Shown in pieces: positions 30,994 to 38,294 of a stretch of DNA of 41,536 nt. The translations under genes were made by a program, and so were the position numbers. Below the pieces are notes generated by a model. It saw only the letters and a list, made by a program, of their open reading frames with translations. It searched no databases and was not told the DNA's origin. The number at the start of each line of letters is the position of its first letter. Positions within the stretch are counted from its first letter, which is position 1. The stretch is from an uncultured Eubacteriales bacterium (GTDB lineage: Bacteria; Bacillota; Clostridia; Oscillospirales; Oscillospiraceae), in assembly GCA_900554275.1 (NCBI GenBank), contig USGS01000006.1, positions 1 to 41,536 of the forward strand. The letters are read 5' to 3'.

Positions 30994-32429
30994 CACAGCA
31001 CCTCCTTGGTGCGTCCCGCCAGCAGGCGGCTCTCGCCGCCGCCCTTGGTCAGCTCCGTTATGGGCACGTGTAGCTCCCGGCTCAGCAGCTCCATGACCTT
31101 CGGCCCGCAGAAGCCTCCCTGACACCGTCCCATGCCGGCCCGTACCCGCCGCTTCACGCCGTCCAGCGACCGCGCACCCGGCGTGCGGCGGATGGCATCC
31201 CGTATCTCACCCTCGGTGACGCCCTCACATCGGCAGATGACCTGGCCGTAGGCCGGGTCACGGGCAATGAGGGCCTGCCGGGCCGCGAAGTCCATCTCCC
31301 GGGGATGGGGGATGTCCCGGCGCTGGGCGATGAAGTTCGGCTTTTCCGCCGCGTGGAGCTTCTCTGCCGCCAGCTCCGCCAGATACCGGCCGATGGCCGG
31401 GGCGGAGGACAGGCCGGGGGACTCGATGCCCACCGCCTCAAAGAAGCCGTCGGCGCTCTCGCCCACGATGAAGTCGTCCTCCGGGCCGCTGAGGTGGGCC
31501 CGCAGCCCGGCAAAGCTGGTGATCACATCCCGCATAGGCAGGCTTTTCACGCTCTTGGCCGCCGTCTCCGCCACGGCCCGCAGACCCTCCGCCGTGGTGG
31601 CGGTGCGGTCCTTGTCCGGCTGGTCCACGGCGGTAGGGCCGACCAGCAGGTTGCCGTGTACCGTGGGCGTGACCAGCACGCCCTTGCCCATGGCGGAGGG
31701 CAGCTGGAAGATGGTGTGCCGCACCAGTTGGCCGCAGGTGCGGTCCAGCAGGCAGTATTCGCCCCGGCGGGGAACGATGGTCAGCTTCTCTTCGCAGAGC
31801 TGGTTATGCAGCGCATCGCCGTGGACACCGGCGGCGCTGATGACCACCCGGGCATCGATGAAGTCCCCGCCGGTGTGGAGGCGGAAAAAGCCGCCTCGCC
31901 GTTCGATGCGGGAGACCTCCGTGTTGAAGCGGAAGACGCAGCCGTTGGCGGCGGCGTTTTCCGCCAGGGCGATGGTCATGCCGAAGGGGCACAGTATCGC
32001 GCCGGTGGGCGCCCACAGGGCCGCCACGGCCTTGTCCGACACCGCCGGCTCAAGGGCGTGAAGCGCCGCCTTGTCCAGAAGCTCCAGACCCTCCACGCCG
32101 TTCTGCACGCCCCGGTCCAGCAGCTCCCGCAGATGGGGCAGCTCCGCCTCGTCAAAGCACAGCACCAGCGAGCCGCACCGCCGGTAGGGGAAGTCCAGCT
32201 CCCGGGAGAGGCCCTCCATCATCCGCGAGCCCTCCACGTTGAACCGGGCCTTGGCCGAACCGAGCGGCGCGTCAAAGCCGGCGTGGCAGATGGCGGAGTT
32301 GGCCTTGCTGGTGCCCACACACACGTCCTCGCCCCGCTCTACCAGGCAGATGTCCAGCCGATAGCGGCTGAGATACCGGGCCACGGCGCAGCCCACTGCG
32401 CCGCCGCCTATGATCACCGCGTCATACAT
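30993..32429 (-). CDS. GlpA-like FAD-dependent dehydrogenase with BFD-type [2Fe-2S] domain
   Basis: FAD oxidoreductase of 478 aa, DAO fold plus a C-terminal BFD-like iron-sulfur domain. The FAD site DAVIIGGGAVGCAVARYL is at 3-20. The BFD domain has four Cys, C399-R-C401 and C436-N4-C441, for a [2Fe-2S] cluster. It resembles the anaerobic glycerol-3-phosphate dehydrogenase GlpA and 2-hydroxyglutarate oxidase families. No glpK, glpF or glpC is in the window, so the substrate is open; a 2-hydroxy acid or glycerol-3-phosphate is possible. GAGGT lies 7 bases before the ATG at 32429. Confidence 0.9.
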   Translation of the reverse strand: MYDAVIIGGGAVGCAVARYLSRYRLDICLVERGEDVCVGTSKANSAICHAGFDAPLGSAKARFNVEGSRMMEGLSRELDFPYRRCGSLVLCFDEAELPHLRELLDRGVQNGVEGLELLDKAALHALEPAVSDKAVAALWAPTGAILCPFGMTIALAENAAANGCVFRFNTEVSRIERRGGFFRLHTGGDFIDARVVISAAGVHGDALHNQLCEEKLTIVPRRGEYCLLDRTCGQLVRHTIFQLPSAMGKGVLVTPTVHGNLLVGPTAVDQPDKDRTATTAEGLRAVAETAAKSVKSLPMRDVITSFAGLRAHLSGPEDDFIVGESADGFFEAVGIESPGLSSAPAIGRYLAELAAEKLHAAEKPNFIAQRRDIPHPREMDFAARQALIARDPAYGQVICRCEGVTEGEIRDAIRRTPGARSLDGVKRRVRAGMGRCQGGFCGPKVMELLSRELHVPITELTKGGGESRLLAGRTKEVL

Positions 32430-32489
32430 ATATATTACCTCTTTTCCAAAAGCCGAAAAACGACAGGATATTCCCTTTGTATCCATATA

Positions 32490-32518
32490 AAAATAGCAAA
32501 AGCGAGGAGTCTTGTCAA
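32490..32518 (-). promoter_or_regulatory. Promoter for the flavoprotein operon
   Basis: -35 consensus TTGACA (32513-32518), 17-bp spacer, -10 TATTTT (32490-32495). Confidence 0.6.
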
Positions 32519-32539
32519 CCCGCCCGGAGGGGCGGCGTT

Positions 32540-32589
32540 CTTAACAGGATTTCCGGCGCGTCTTAACGATTTCTTTACTATTTCTTAAC
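32540..32589 (+). promoter_or_regulatory. CTTAAC direct repeats upstream of the two-component system
   Basis: CTTAAC at 32540, CTTAAC at 32562, CTTTAC at 32573 and CTTAAC at 32584: spacings 22, 11 and 11 bp, so on one face of the helix. This is how OmpR/PhoB-family regulators bind (for example PhoP boxes with TTAACA every ~11 bp). The last two cover the -35 and spacer of the promoter. Confidence 0.65.
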
Positions 32590-32602
32590 ACGAGGATATG
32601 CT
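32574..32602 (+). promoter_or_regulatory. Promoter for the two-component system
   Basis: -35 TTTACT (32574-32579), 17-bp spacer, -10 TATGCT (32597-32602). The spacer is nearly the same as in the nhaC promoter at 36374-36402. A TATAAT at 32601-32606 is an alternative -10. Confidence 0.6.
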
Positions 32603-32644
32603 ATAATAGCGCCATACGAACGAGAGGGGGAGGGGAAAGATCTT

Positions 32645-33757
32645 GTGAGCAAAAATCCGAATACCAGATGGCGGCGGTTCAGCCGGGCGGCGGGCCTGCG
32701 CTTTACCGGCAAGGACGTGCTGCTGGCGGCGGCGATGTATCTGGCGGCGGTGATGGGCTGCCTGCTGCTGCGCAGCTTCGACCCCCACAACGACACCAGC
32801 TATGTGGCCATGGTGTTCCTGCTGGATGTGTTTCTGACGGCCTATTGGACCAGCGGCTATCTGCTGGGTGTCATCGTGGCCGTGGTGGGCGTGTTCAGCG
32901 TGGACATCATCTTCACCTATCCGTTCTGGCACATCAGCTTCACCCTTACGGGCTTTCCGCTGACGTTCCTGGTGATGATGACCATCTCCATCCTGACGGC
33001 CACCGTCACCAGCCGTGCCAAGCAGACGGAGGCTATCCGCCGGGAGGCGGAGCGGGAGAAGATGTACGCCGACCTGCTGCGGGCGGTGTCCCACGACATC
33101 CGCACGCCGCTGACCAGCATCGTGGGGGCGACCAATGTGCTGCTGGAGCAGGAGAGCACCCTGACGGCGGAGCAGCGGAAGCAGCTGCTGCAGTGCACCA
33201 ATGAGGACGCGGAGTGGCTCATCCGCATTGTGGAGAACCTGCTGTCCATCACCCGCATCAACAACTCGGAGGAGGCACGGGTGAAGAAAGCGCCGGAGGC
33301 GGCGGAGGAGGTCATCGAGGGGGCTGTGGCCAAGACCCACAAGCACTATCCCGACGTGGACATCCGGGTGACGCTGCCGGACGAGCTGATGCTGGTGCCC
33401 ATGGACCCGCTGCTCATCGAGCAGGTGCTGGTGAACCTGATGGAAAATGCCGTGATCCACGGCGAGACCCACCGCATCGACGTGATGCTGCGGCGAGAGG
33501 GGGACAATGCGGTGTTTGAGGTGTCCGACGACGGAAAGGGTATCCCGCTGTCCCTGTTGCCCCGGCTGTTCGACGGCGCGGCCCGCAGCGACCGGCGCAG
33601 CGACGGCAAGCGCAGCATGGGCATCGGACTTTCCGTGTGCCGCACGGTGGTGCAGGCCCACGGCGGAACGATCCGCGGAGATAATAAGAGAGAGGGCGGC
33701 GCGTGCTTTACCGTGACGCTGCCCATGAAAGGAGACGACAATGAAGATCAAGGATAA
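32645..33757 (+). CDS. Sensor histidine kinase with KdpD-like membrane domain (DUF4118)
   Basis: Membrane sensor of 370 aa. Four N-terminal helices (about 24-43, 53-68, 72-91, 99-122) resemble the DUF4118 membrane part of KdpD. The HisKA domain has H150 in VSHDIRTPLTSIVGA, and the ATPase domain has N268 (VLVNLMENAVIHG), SDDGKGI and GIGLSVC. The N-terminal KdpD sensory and Usp domains are missing, as is the GAF domain, so it is a shortened KdpD relative. GTG at 32645 follows GAGGGG by about 10 bases. It overlaps the response regulator gene by 17 bases. The signal is unknown; K+, Na+ or osmotic stress is suggested by family and by the two Na+-coupled transporters downstream. Confidence 0.93.
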   Translation: MSKNPNTRWRRFSRAAGLRFTGKDVLLAAAMYLAAVMGCLLLRSFDPHNDTSYVAMVFLLDVFLTAYWTSGYLLGVIVAVVGVFSVDIIFTYPFWHISFTLTGFPLTFLVMMTISILTATVTSRAKQTEAIRREAEREKMYADLLRAVSHDIRTPLTSIVGATNVLLEQESTLTAEQRKQLLQCTNEDAEWLIRIVENLLSITRINNSEEARVKKAPEAAEEVIEGAVAKTHKHYPDVDIRVTLPDELMLVPMDPLLIEQVLVNLMENAVIHGETHRIDVMLRREGDNAVFEVSDDGKGIPLSLLPRLFDGAARSDRRSDGKRSMGIGLSVCRTVVQAHGGTIRGDNKREGGACFTVTLPMKGDDNEDQG

Positions 33758-34448
33758 GGTTCTGATCGTAGAGGACGAGCAGTCCATCAGCAATTTCATT
33801 TCCATGATCCTTACCGCCAACGGATTTGATACCATCGTGGTCCGCAGCGGCGAGGAGGCGCTGACCATGATTGCCTCCCACTGTCCCGACCTGATCGTGC
33901 TGGACCTGGGCCTGCCGGATATGGACGGCATGGAGGTGCTGAAATCTGTCCGCAAGTGGTCCAACCTGCCGGTGGTGGTGGTCTCCGCACGCAACCATGA
34001 GCATGACAAGGTGGAGGCGCTGGACTACGGCGCGGACGACTATCTGGTGAAGCCCTTCGGCACGTCGGAGCTGCTGGCCCGCATCCGCACTGCCATCCGC
34101 CACACCCGCACCACGCTGTCCAACGCGCAGATCGCCCAGTCCGGTAAGTTCGTCACCGGCGACCTGACCATCGACTACGACAAGCACCAGGTGCTGATGA
34201 ACGGTGAGAACGCCGGGCTGACCGTCAACGAGTACAAGATCGTGGCCCTGCTGGGCAAGTACGCCGGCAAGGTACTGACCTACGACTTCATCATCCGGGA
34301 GCTGTGGGGACCCAAGGCCAAGACCGACAACCAGATCCTGCGGGTGAATATGGCCAACATCCGCCGCAAGATCGAGCCCACCCCCGGCAATCCCCAGTAC
34401 ATCTTTACCGAGGTGGGCGTGGGCTACCGTATGCGCGAGGGCGACTGA
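33741..34448 (+). CDS. OmpR/KdpE-family response regulator
   Basis: Two-domain DNA-binding regulator of 235 aa. The receiver domain has acidic residues E11-D12, phosphorylation site D55 (VLDLGLPDMDG), S82 and K104. The C-terminal winged helix (about 140-232) carries LTVNEYKIVALLGKYAGKVLT and VNMANIRRKIEP. It resembles KdpE, but no kdpFABC is in the window. AAAGGAG precedes the ATG by 6-7 bases. Probable targets are its own promoter and nhaC, from the shared promoter element (inference). Confidence 0.96.
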   Translation: MKIKDKVLIVEDEQSISNFISMILTANGFDTIVVRSGEEALTMIASHCPDLIVLDLGLPDMDGMEVLKSVRKWSNLPVVVVSARNHEHDKVEALDYGADDYLVKPFGTSELLARIRTAIRHTRTTLSNAQIAQSGKFVTGDLTIDYDKHQVLMNGENAGLTVNEYKIVALLGKYAGKVLTYDFIIRELWGPKAKTDNQILRVNMANIRRKIEPTPGNPQYIFTEVGVGYRMREGD

Positions 34449-34465
34449 ACGCATATACCGCACAA

Positions 34466-34506
34466 GAAACAAACGAGAGCCTCACGGCTCTCGTTTGTTT
34501 CTTTTT
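34466..34506 (+). terminator. Terminator of the two-component operon
   Basis: Perfect 16-bp stem (34466-34481 with 34486-34501), TCAC loop, then TTTTT. Confidence 0.93.
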
Positions 34507-34527
34507 GAGAAAAAATTTTTCTATCAA

Positions 34528-34547
34528 AATACGACACTTAATACGAC
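34528..34547 (+). repeat. Direct repeat AATACGAC x2
   Basis: AATACGAC at 34528-34535 and 34540-34547, 12 bp apart, about 70-90 bp before the -35 of the NSS gene. Possible activator site; nothing else supports it. Confidence 0.4.
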
Positions 34548-34615
34548 CTTTATAAGAGCCGGATAAAGGAAACCGGCTGTTCTGGCAACTCTGCGTTAAA
34601 GAACACCACGCCTTA

Positions 34616-34644
34616 TTTACAGATGTTTCCTCCTGCGGTAAGAT
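34616..34644 (+). promoter_or_regulatory. Promoter for the second NSS symporter
   Basis: -35 TTTACA (34616-34621), 17-bp spacer, -10 TAAGAT (34639-34644), 48 bases before the ATG. Confidence 0.6.
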
Positions 34645-34692
34645 GGCCTCAGCCCGTTTTTCAAGGGGCAAAACGAGTAAGGAGAGAAAACT

Positions 34693-36153
34693 ATGGAAGA
34701 AAGAAAAGGCTTTGGATCCAATTTTGGATTCCTCATGGCTGCCGTCGGCTCTGCCGTCGGTCTGGGCAACATCTGGGGCTTTCCCTATAAGATGGGTGCC
34801 AATGGTGGCTTCACGTTCCTGATGGTGTATATTTTCCTGGGCGTCACCACCGGCTTCGTCGTGATGATCAGCGAGCTGGCCATCGGCCGTAAGACCGGCA
34901 AGGGCGCGGTCGAGGCGTACAAGATGGTTTCCAAGAAGTTCAAATGGATGGGCTGGATGGGTATCGCCTCCGCGTTCTTCATTTTGTTTTTCTACTGCGC
35001 GCTGGGCGGCTACTGCATCAAGTACGTCGTTTTGAATGTAGGCGACCTGCTCAAGGCTGGTTTTGGCGCAAATGTATTTGCTGAAACTGCGGCAGCCAAT
35101 GGCACTTCCATCGGCGCTGAAGCCTGGTCGGCGCTGATCGCCAACCCCACTGAGGCTGTTATCTATGGTCTGATCTTCGTGGCGCTGACCATGCTCATCG
35201 TTCTCGGCGGCGTGGGCGGCGGCATCGAGAAGGTCTGCTCCGTCGGTATGCCCGCCCTGTTCGTGGCTCTGCTTATCTGCATCATCCGTGCCTGCACCCT
35301 CGAGGGCGCTGTGGACGGCCTAAAGTATATGTTTATTCCCGGCTGGGCTGTTGCTAACGGCGTGATCGAAAAAGCCCCCAACATCTTCCAGGTGTTTGCT
35401 ACCGCCGGAGGCCAGATGTTCTTCTCCCTGTCTCTCGGCATGGGCGCTATGATCACCTACGGCTCTTATCTGGATAAGAAAGAAAACATTCAGAAGAACG
35501 GCCTGCTGATTGTTATCATGGACTCCATCGTGGCCTTCATGGCGGCGCTGTGCGTGCTGCCCGGCCGCTTCGCCCTCGACCCCAACGGCGATTTGGGCGG
35601 CCCCGGCCTGCTGTTCGTCACCATGCAGAATGTGTTCAGCCGTATGGGCGGTATGGGCCCGCTTTTCGGCATTCTGTTCTACCTGCTGGTGGTATTTGCC
35701 GCCATCTCCTCCTCCATTTCTCTGCTGGAGGTCATCGTAGCGCACTTTGTCGACAAGGCACGTGACGAGGGCAAGGGTGACAAGCGTAAGCCCTACACCC
35801 TTATTGCCGCCGCCGCCGTCAGCCTGGGCTGCATCCTGGTCTGCGCGGACGCGCTGGGTAACAGCAACTTCTCGCCCGCGGATCTGTTTGGAATTGCAGA
35901 ACCGAAAGCATGGGCCGCCGATTGGCTGGACTTTTGGGATGCCATCTCTGAGGGCATCATGATGCCGCTGGGTGCGCTGCTGATGACCTTCATGGTGGCC
36001 TATGAGATCGGCACGGACGTGGTGAAGAACGAGATCGAGCAGTGCGGCAACAAGTTCACCGCCTTCAAATTCTACAACGTTTGCGTCCGCTATGTTGCTC
36101 CGCTGGGCCTGCTGCTGGTGCTGTACGGTCAGATCAAGCAATTCTTCTTCTAA
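34693..36153 (+). CDS. Sodium:neurotransmitter symporter (NSS/SNF) family transporter
   Basis: Complete Na+-coupled symporter of 486 aa in the inner membrane, with about 11-12 helices. The N-terminus ERKGFGSNFGFLMAAVGSAVGLGNIWGFP holds the unwound TM1 region with Na+ and substrate contacts. It is a paralogue of the partial gene at 1-1404, with long identical blocks (TM2-TM3, the GGIEKVCSVGMPALFV loop, SSSISLLEVIVAHFVDKARD) and a variable stretch after VGDLLKAGFGAN. AAGGAGAG precedes the ATG by 8 bases. Amino acid uptake is likely, possibly linked to amino acid fermentation; the substrate is unknown. Codon third positions look somewhat less GC-rich than in the partial copy, so the two are not a very recent duplication. 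Confidence 0.96.
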   Translation: MEERKGFGSNFGFLMAAVGSAVGLGNIWGFPYKMGANGGFTFLMVYIFLGVTTGFVVMISELAIGRKTGKGAVEAYKMVSKKFKWMGWMGIASAFFILFFYCALGGYCIKYVVLNVGDLLKAGFGANVFAETAAANGTSIGAEAWSALIANPTEAVIYGLIFVALTMLIVLGGVGGGIEKVCSVGMPALFVALLICIIRACTLEGAVDGLKYMFIPGWAVANGVIEKAPNIFQVFATAGGQMFFSLSLGMGAMITYGSYLDKKENIQKNGLLIVIMDSIVAFMAALCVLPGRFALDPNGDLGGPGLLFVTMQNVFSRMGGMGPLFGILFYLLVVFAAISSSISLLEVIVAHFVDKARDEGKGDKRKPYTLIAAAAVSLGCILVCADALGNSNFSPADLFGIAEPKAWAADWLDFWDAISEGIMMPLGALLMTFMVAYEIGTDVVKNEIEQCGNKFTAFKFYNVCVRYVAPLGLLLVLYGQIKQFFF

Positions 36154-36203
36154 GCGGTACATCTTAACGGAATATTTATAAGTTTCCCTTGACGGACATA
36201 CAG

Positions 36204-36235
36204 GGCCGCCGGTGTTTTCACACCGGCGGCCTTTT
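36204..36235 (+). terminator. Terminator after the NSS gene
   Basis: 12-bp GC-rich stem (36204-36215 with 36220-36231), TTTC loop, then TTTT. Confidence 0.92.
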
Positions 36236-36306
36236 CGTGTATAAGCGGTGCAAACCTTTGTGGAAAAGGGCCTGTGTGGTCGTTTTATTGCCCGTGTCGC
36301 TCGCGG

Positions 36307-36323
36307 GTCATTGTAATAATGAC
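36307..36323. promoter_or_regulatory. Inverted repeat GTCATT-N5-AATGAC upstream of nhaC
   Basis: Perfect 6-bp arms, 51 bp upstream of the nhaC -35. Possible operator; could be chance. Confidence 0.35.
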
Positions 36324-36373
36324 GAAAAAGACGTTCACAATTTGTTAAAATAATGGAAACTGCTGTTAAGAAC

Positions 36374-36402
36374 TTGACAATTTCTTAGCACGAAGGTATG
36401 AT
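36374..36402 (+). promoter_or_regulatory. Promoter for nhaC, with element shared with the two-component system
   Basis: -35 TTGACA (36374-36379), 17-bp spacer, -10 TATGAT (36397-36402). The 28 bases 36373-36400 match 32573-32600 at 23 positions, with CTTGAC and CTTAGC again 11 bp apart. Confidence 0.75.
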
Positions 36403-36438
36403 GAAAGAACCAATTTGTGAGGAGGTAAATCACACACT

Positions 36439-38127
36439 ATGGAAAAGAAAAGTACAAAGATCGCGTATGGCGTAGCCCTGGCGGTCGTCGTCGTGGCGCT
36501 GGTCATCGCCAAGGTCGCCAACGACGGTTCCGGCTTTGTGGCCACCGGCTGGGCTCTGTTCCCCCCCGTGGTCGCCATCGCCCTGGCCCTGATCAGCAAG
36601 GAAGTGTATTCCTCTCTGTTCCTGGGCTGCCTGGTCGGCGCTCTGCTGCTGGCGGACTTTGACCCCTGGCAGACGGTGGTGAACTTCATCGGTGCCGGCG
36701 AGGGTGTTGGTATGATCAACGCCATCGACATCTCCATCCTGATCTTCCTGGTGGTCCTGGGTGTCATGGTGGATCTGATGAACAAGGCCGGCGGCTCTGC
36801 CGCCTTCGGCCGCTGGGCCAAGAAGGCTGTTAAGTCCCGCGTGGGCGCGCAGCTGCTGACCATGCTGCTGGGCGTGCTGATCTTCATCGACGACTATTTC
36901 AACTGCCTGACCGTGGGCGCTGTTATGCGTCCCGTCACCGAGAGCCACAACATTTCCCGGGCCAAGCTGGCGTACATCATTGACGCCACCGCCGCGCCCG
37001 TGTGCATGCTGGCTCCCGTGTCCTCCTGGGCCGCCGCCGTTGCGTCCTATGTGCCCGAAGGCTTCCCCGGCTCCCGCATCTCCATGTTCCTGAGCCAGAT
37101 CCCCTGGAACTATTACTGCATCCTGACTCTGGTGATGGTCATCGTCATCTCCGTATTCAACATCGACTACGGCCCGATGCTGACCCACGAGTACAACGCC
37201 CAGGTGAAGGACGACCTGTTCACCACCGAGCATCGTCCCTTCGCCGGCGCTGACGATTACGAGGAGGGTGCGAAGCACTCCTCCGTGCTGGATCTGCTGC
37301 TGCCTGTTATCGTGCTGATCGCCCTGTGCATCGTCGGCCTGATCTGGACCGGCGGTATGTTTGACGCCGAGAGCGGCAACTATGGCGACTTCATCATGTC
37401 CTTCTCCGATGCGTCCGCTGGTCCTGGCCTGTGCCTGGGCTCTATCGTGGCCATCGTGTTCACGTTCATCTATTACTGGCTGCGCGGTCTGATCGGCTTC
37501 GAGAAGTCCTTTGAGTCCGTGCCCAACGGCTTCATCCAGATGGTCTCCCCCATCCTGATCCTGTGCTTCGCCTGGACGCTGTGCGGTCTGTGCCGTGACA
37601 ATGGTCTGCAGGTCGGCACGTTCGTGGAGAGCGTTATGGCCAACACTGGTGACCTGGCCAAGTTCCTGCCCGCCGTGATCTTCATCGTGGCCTGCTTCAT
37701 CGGCTTCGCCACCGGTACGTCCTGGGGCACCATCGGCATCATGGTCCCCCTGGTCTGCGCCGTGTTTGACTGGACGACCCAGGTTGACCTGCTGTCCATC
37801 GGTCTGGCCGCTTCCTGCGCCGGCGGCGTGTGCGGCGACCACCTGTCCCCCATCTCCGATACCACCATCATGGCTTCCGCTGGTGCGCACTGCTACCACC
37901 TGAACCATGTGTCCACCCAGATCCCCTACGGCGTGACTGTGGCTGCCGTTTCCTTCGTCAGCTTCATCATCGCCGGTCTGGTGCAGAACGTGGTGATCTG
38001 CATGATCATCGCCATCGCGCTGATGATCGTCACCCTGTTCGTCATCAAGGCTGTTGTCGCCAAGAAGCATGCTGCTGTGATCGCTGAGATCGCTGCGGCC
38101 AACAAGGCGCACTACGCAGCCAAGTAA
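36439..38127 (+). CDS. nhaC: NhaC-family Na+/H+ antiporter
   Basis: Polytopic inner-membrane protein of 562 aa, about 12-13 helices. Family-typical polar segments within helices are visible: FIDDYFNCLTVGAVMRPVTE (about 154-173), DATAAPVCMLAPVSSWAA (about 182-199), ATGTSWGTIGIMVPL (about 426-440) and GDHLSPISDTTIMASAG (about 467-483), which include the conserved Asp and His residues of the ion path. It uses the proton gradient to expel Na+, or the reverse. Some relatives exchange substrates such as malate/lactate (MleN), so a metabolite antiporter is possible. GGAGGT lies 12 bases before the ATG, a long spacing. Own regulated promoter and terminator. Confidence 0.92.
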   Translation: MEKKSTKIAYGVALAVVVVALVIAKVANDGSGFVATGWALFPPVVAIALALISKEVYSSLFLGCLVGALLLADFDPWQTVVNFIGAGEGVGMINAIDISILIFLVVLGVMVDLMNKAGGSAAFGRWAKKAVKSRVGAQLLTMLLGVLIFIDDYFNCLTVGAVMRPVTESHNISRAKLAYIIDATAAPVCMLAPVSSWAAAVASYVPEGFPGSRISMFLSQIPWNYYCILTLVMVIVISVFNIDYGPMLTHEYNAQVKDDLFTTEHRPFAGADDYEEGAKHSSVLDLLLPVIVLIALCIVGLIWTGGMFDAESGNYGDFIMSFSDASAGPGLCLGSIVAIVFTFIYYWLRGLIGFEKSFESVPNGFIQMVSPILILCFAWTLCGLCRDNGLQVGTFVESVMANTGDLAKFLPAVIFIVACFIGFATGTSWGTIGIMVPLVCAVFDWTTQVDLLSIGLAASCAGGVCGDHLSPISDTTIMASAGAHCYHLNHVSTQIPYGVTVAAVSFVSFIIAGLVQNVVICMIIAIALMIVTLFVIKAVVAKKHAAVIAEIAAANKAHYAAK

Positions 38128-38141
38128 GACCTCATACCTGA

Positions 38142-38177
38142 TATAAAAAGAGACCGCTTCGGCGGTCTCTTTTTATA
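38142..38177 (+). terminator. Terminator after nhaC
   Basis: Perfect 16-bp stem (38142-38157 with 38162-38177) closed by a stable TTCG tetraloop, with A5/T5 in the stem. Confidence 0.93.
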
Positions 38178-38220
38178 CATTGGTATACGGCAGCAAGCCT
38201 GCTATACAGGACTATACAAA

Positions 38221-38253
38221 CGAGCTGCCGCAGGATGATCCTGCGGCAGCTCG
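38221..38253 (-). terminator. Terminator-like hairpin after PFOR
   Basis: Perfect 15-bp stem CGAGCTGCCGCAGGA/TCCTGCGGCAGCTCG with TGA loop, 41 bases after the PFOR stop. Only TTTG follows on the minus strand, so it is either a weak terminator or a 3' stabiliser. Confidence 0.7.
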
Positions 38254-38294
38254 CTGTATGCCTTGCGGCGGTTTTTACTTTCGCGGAGCTGTGC

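Noticed and set aside
34539..34558. TTAATACGACCTTTATAAGA resembles the T7 phage promoter start
   Set aside because: Only the first 9 bases of TAATACGACTCACTATAG match; there is no phage polymerase gene or phage region here, and the motif repeats as AATACGAC 12 bp upstream.
36334..36349. TTCACAATTTGTTAA upstream of nhaC (and TTCACAAATTGTTTA before marR) as Rex sites
   Set aside because: The half-sites are in the wrong order. Rex needs TTGTGAA-N4-TTCACAA or TTGTTAA-N4-TTAACAA; these read outward.
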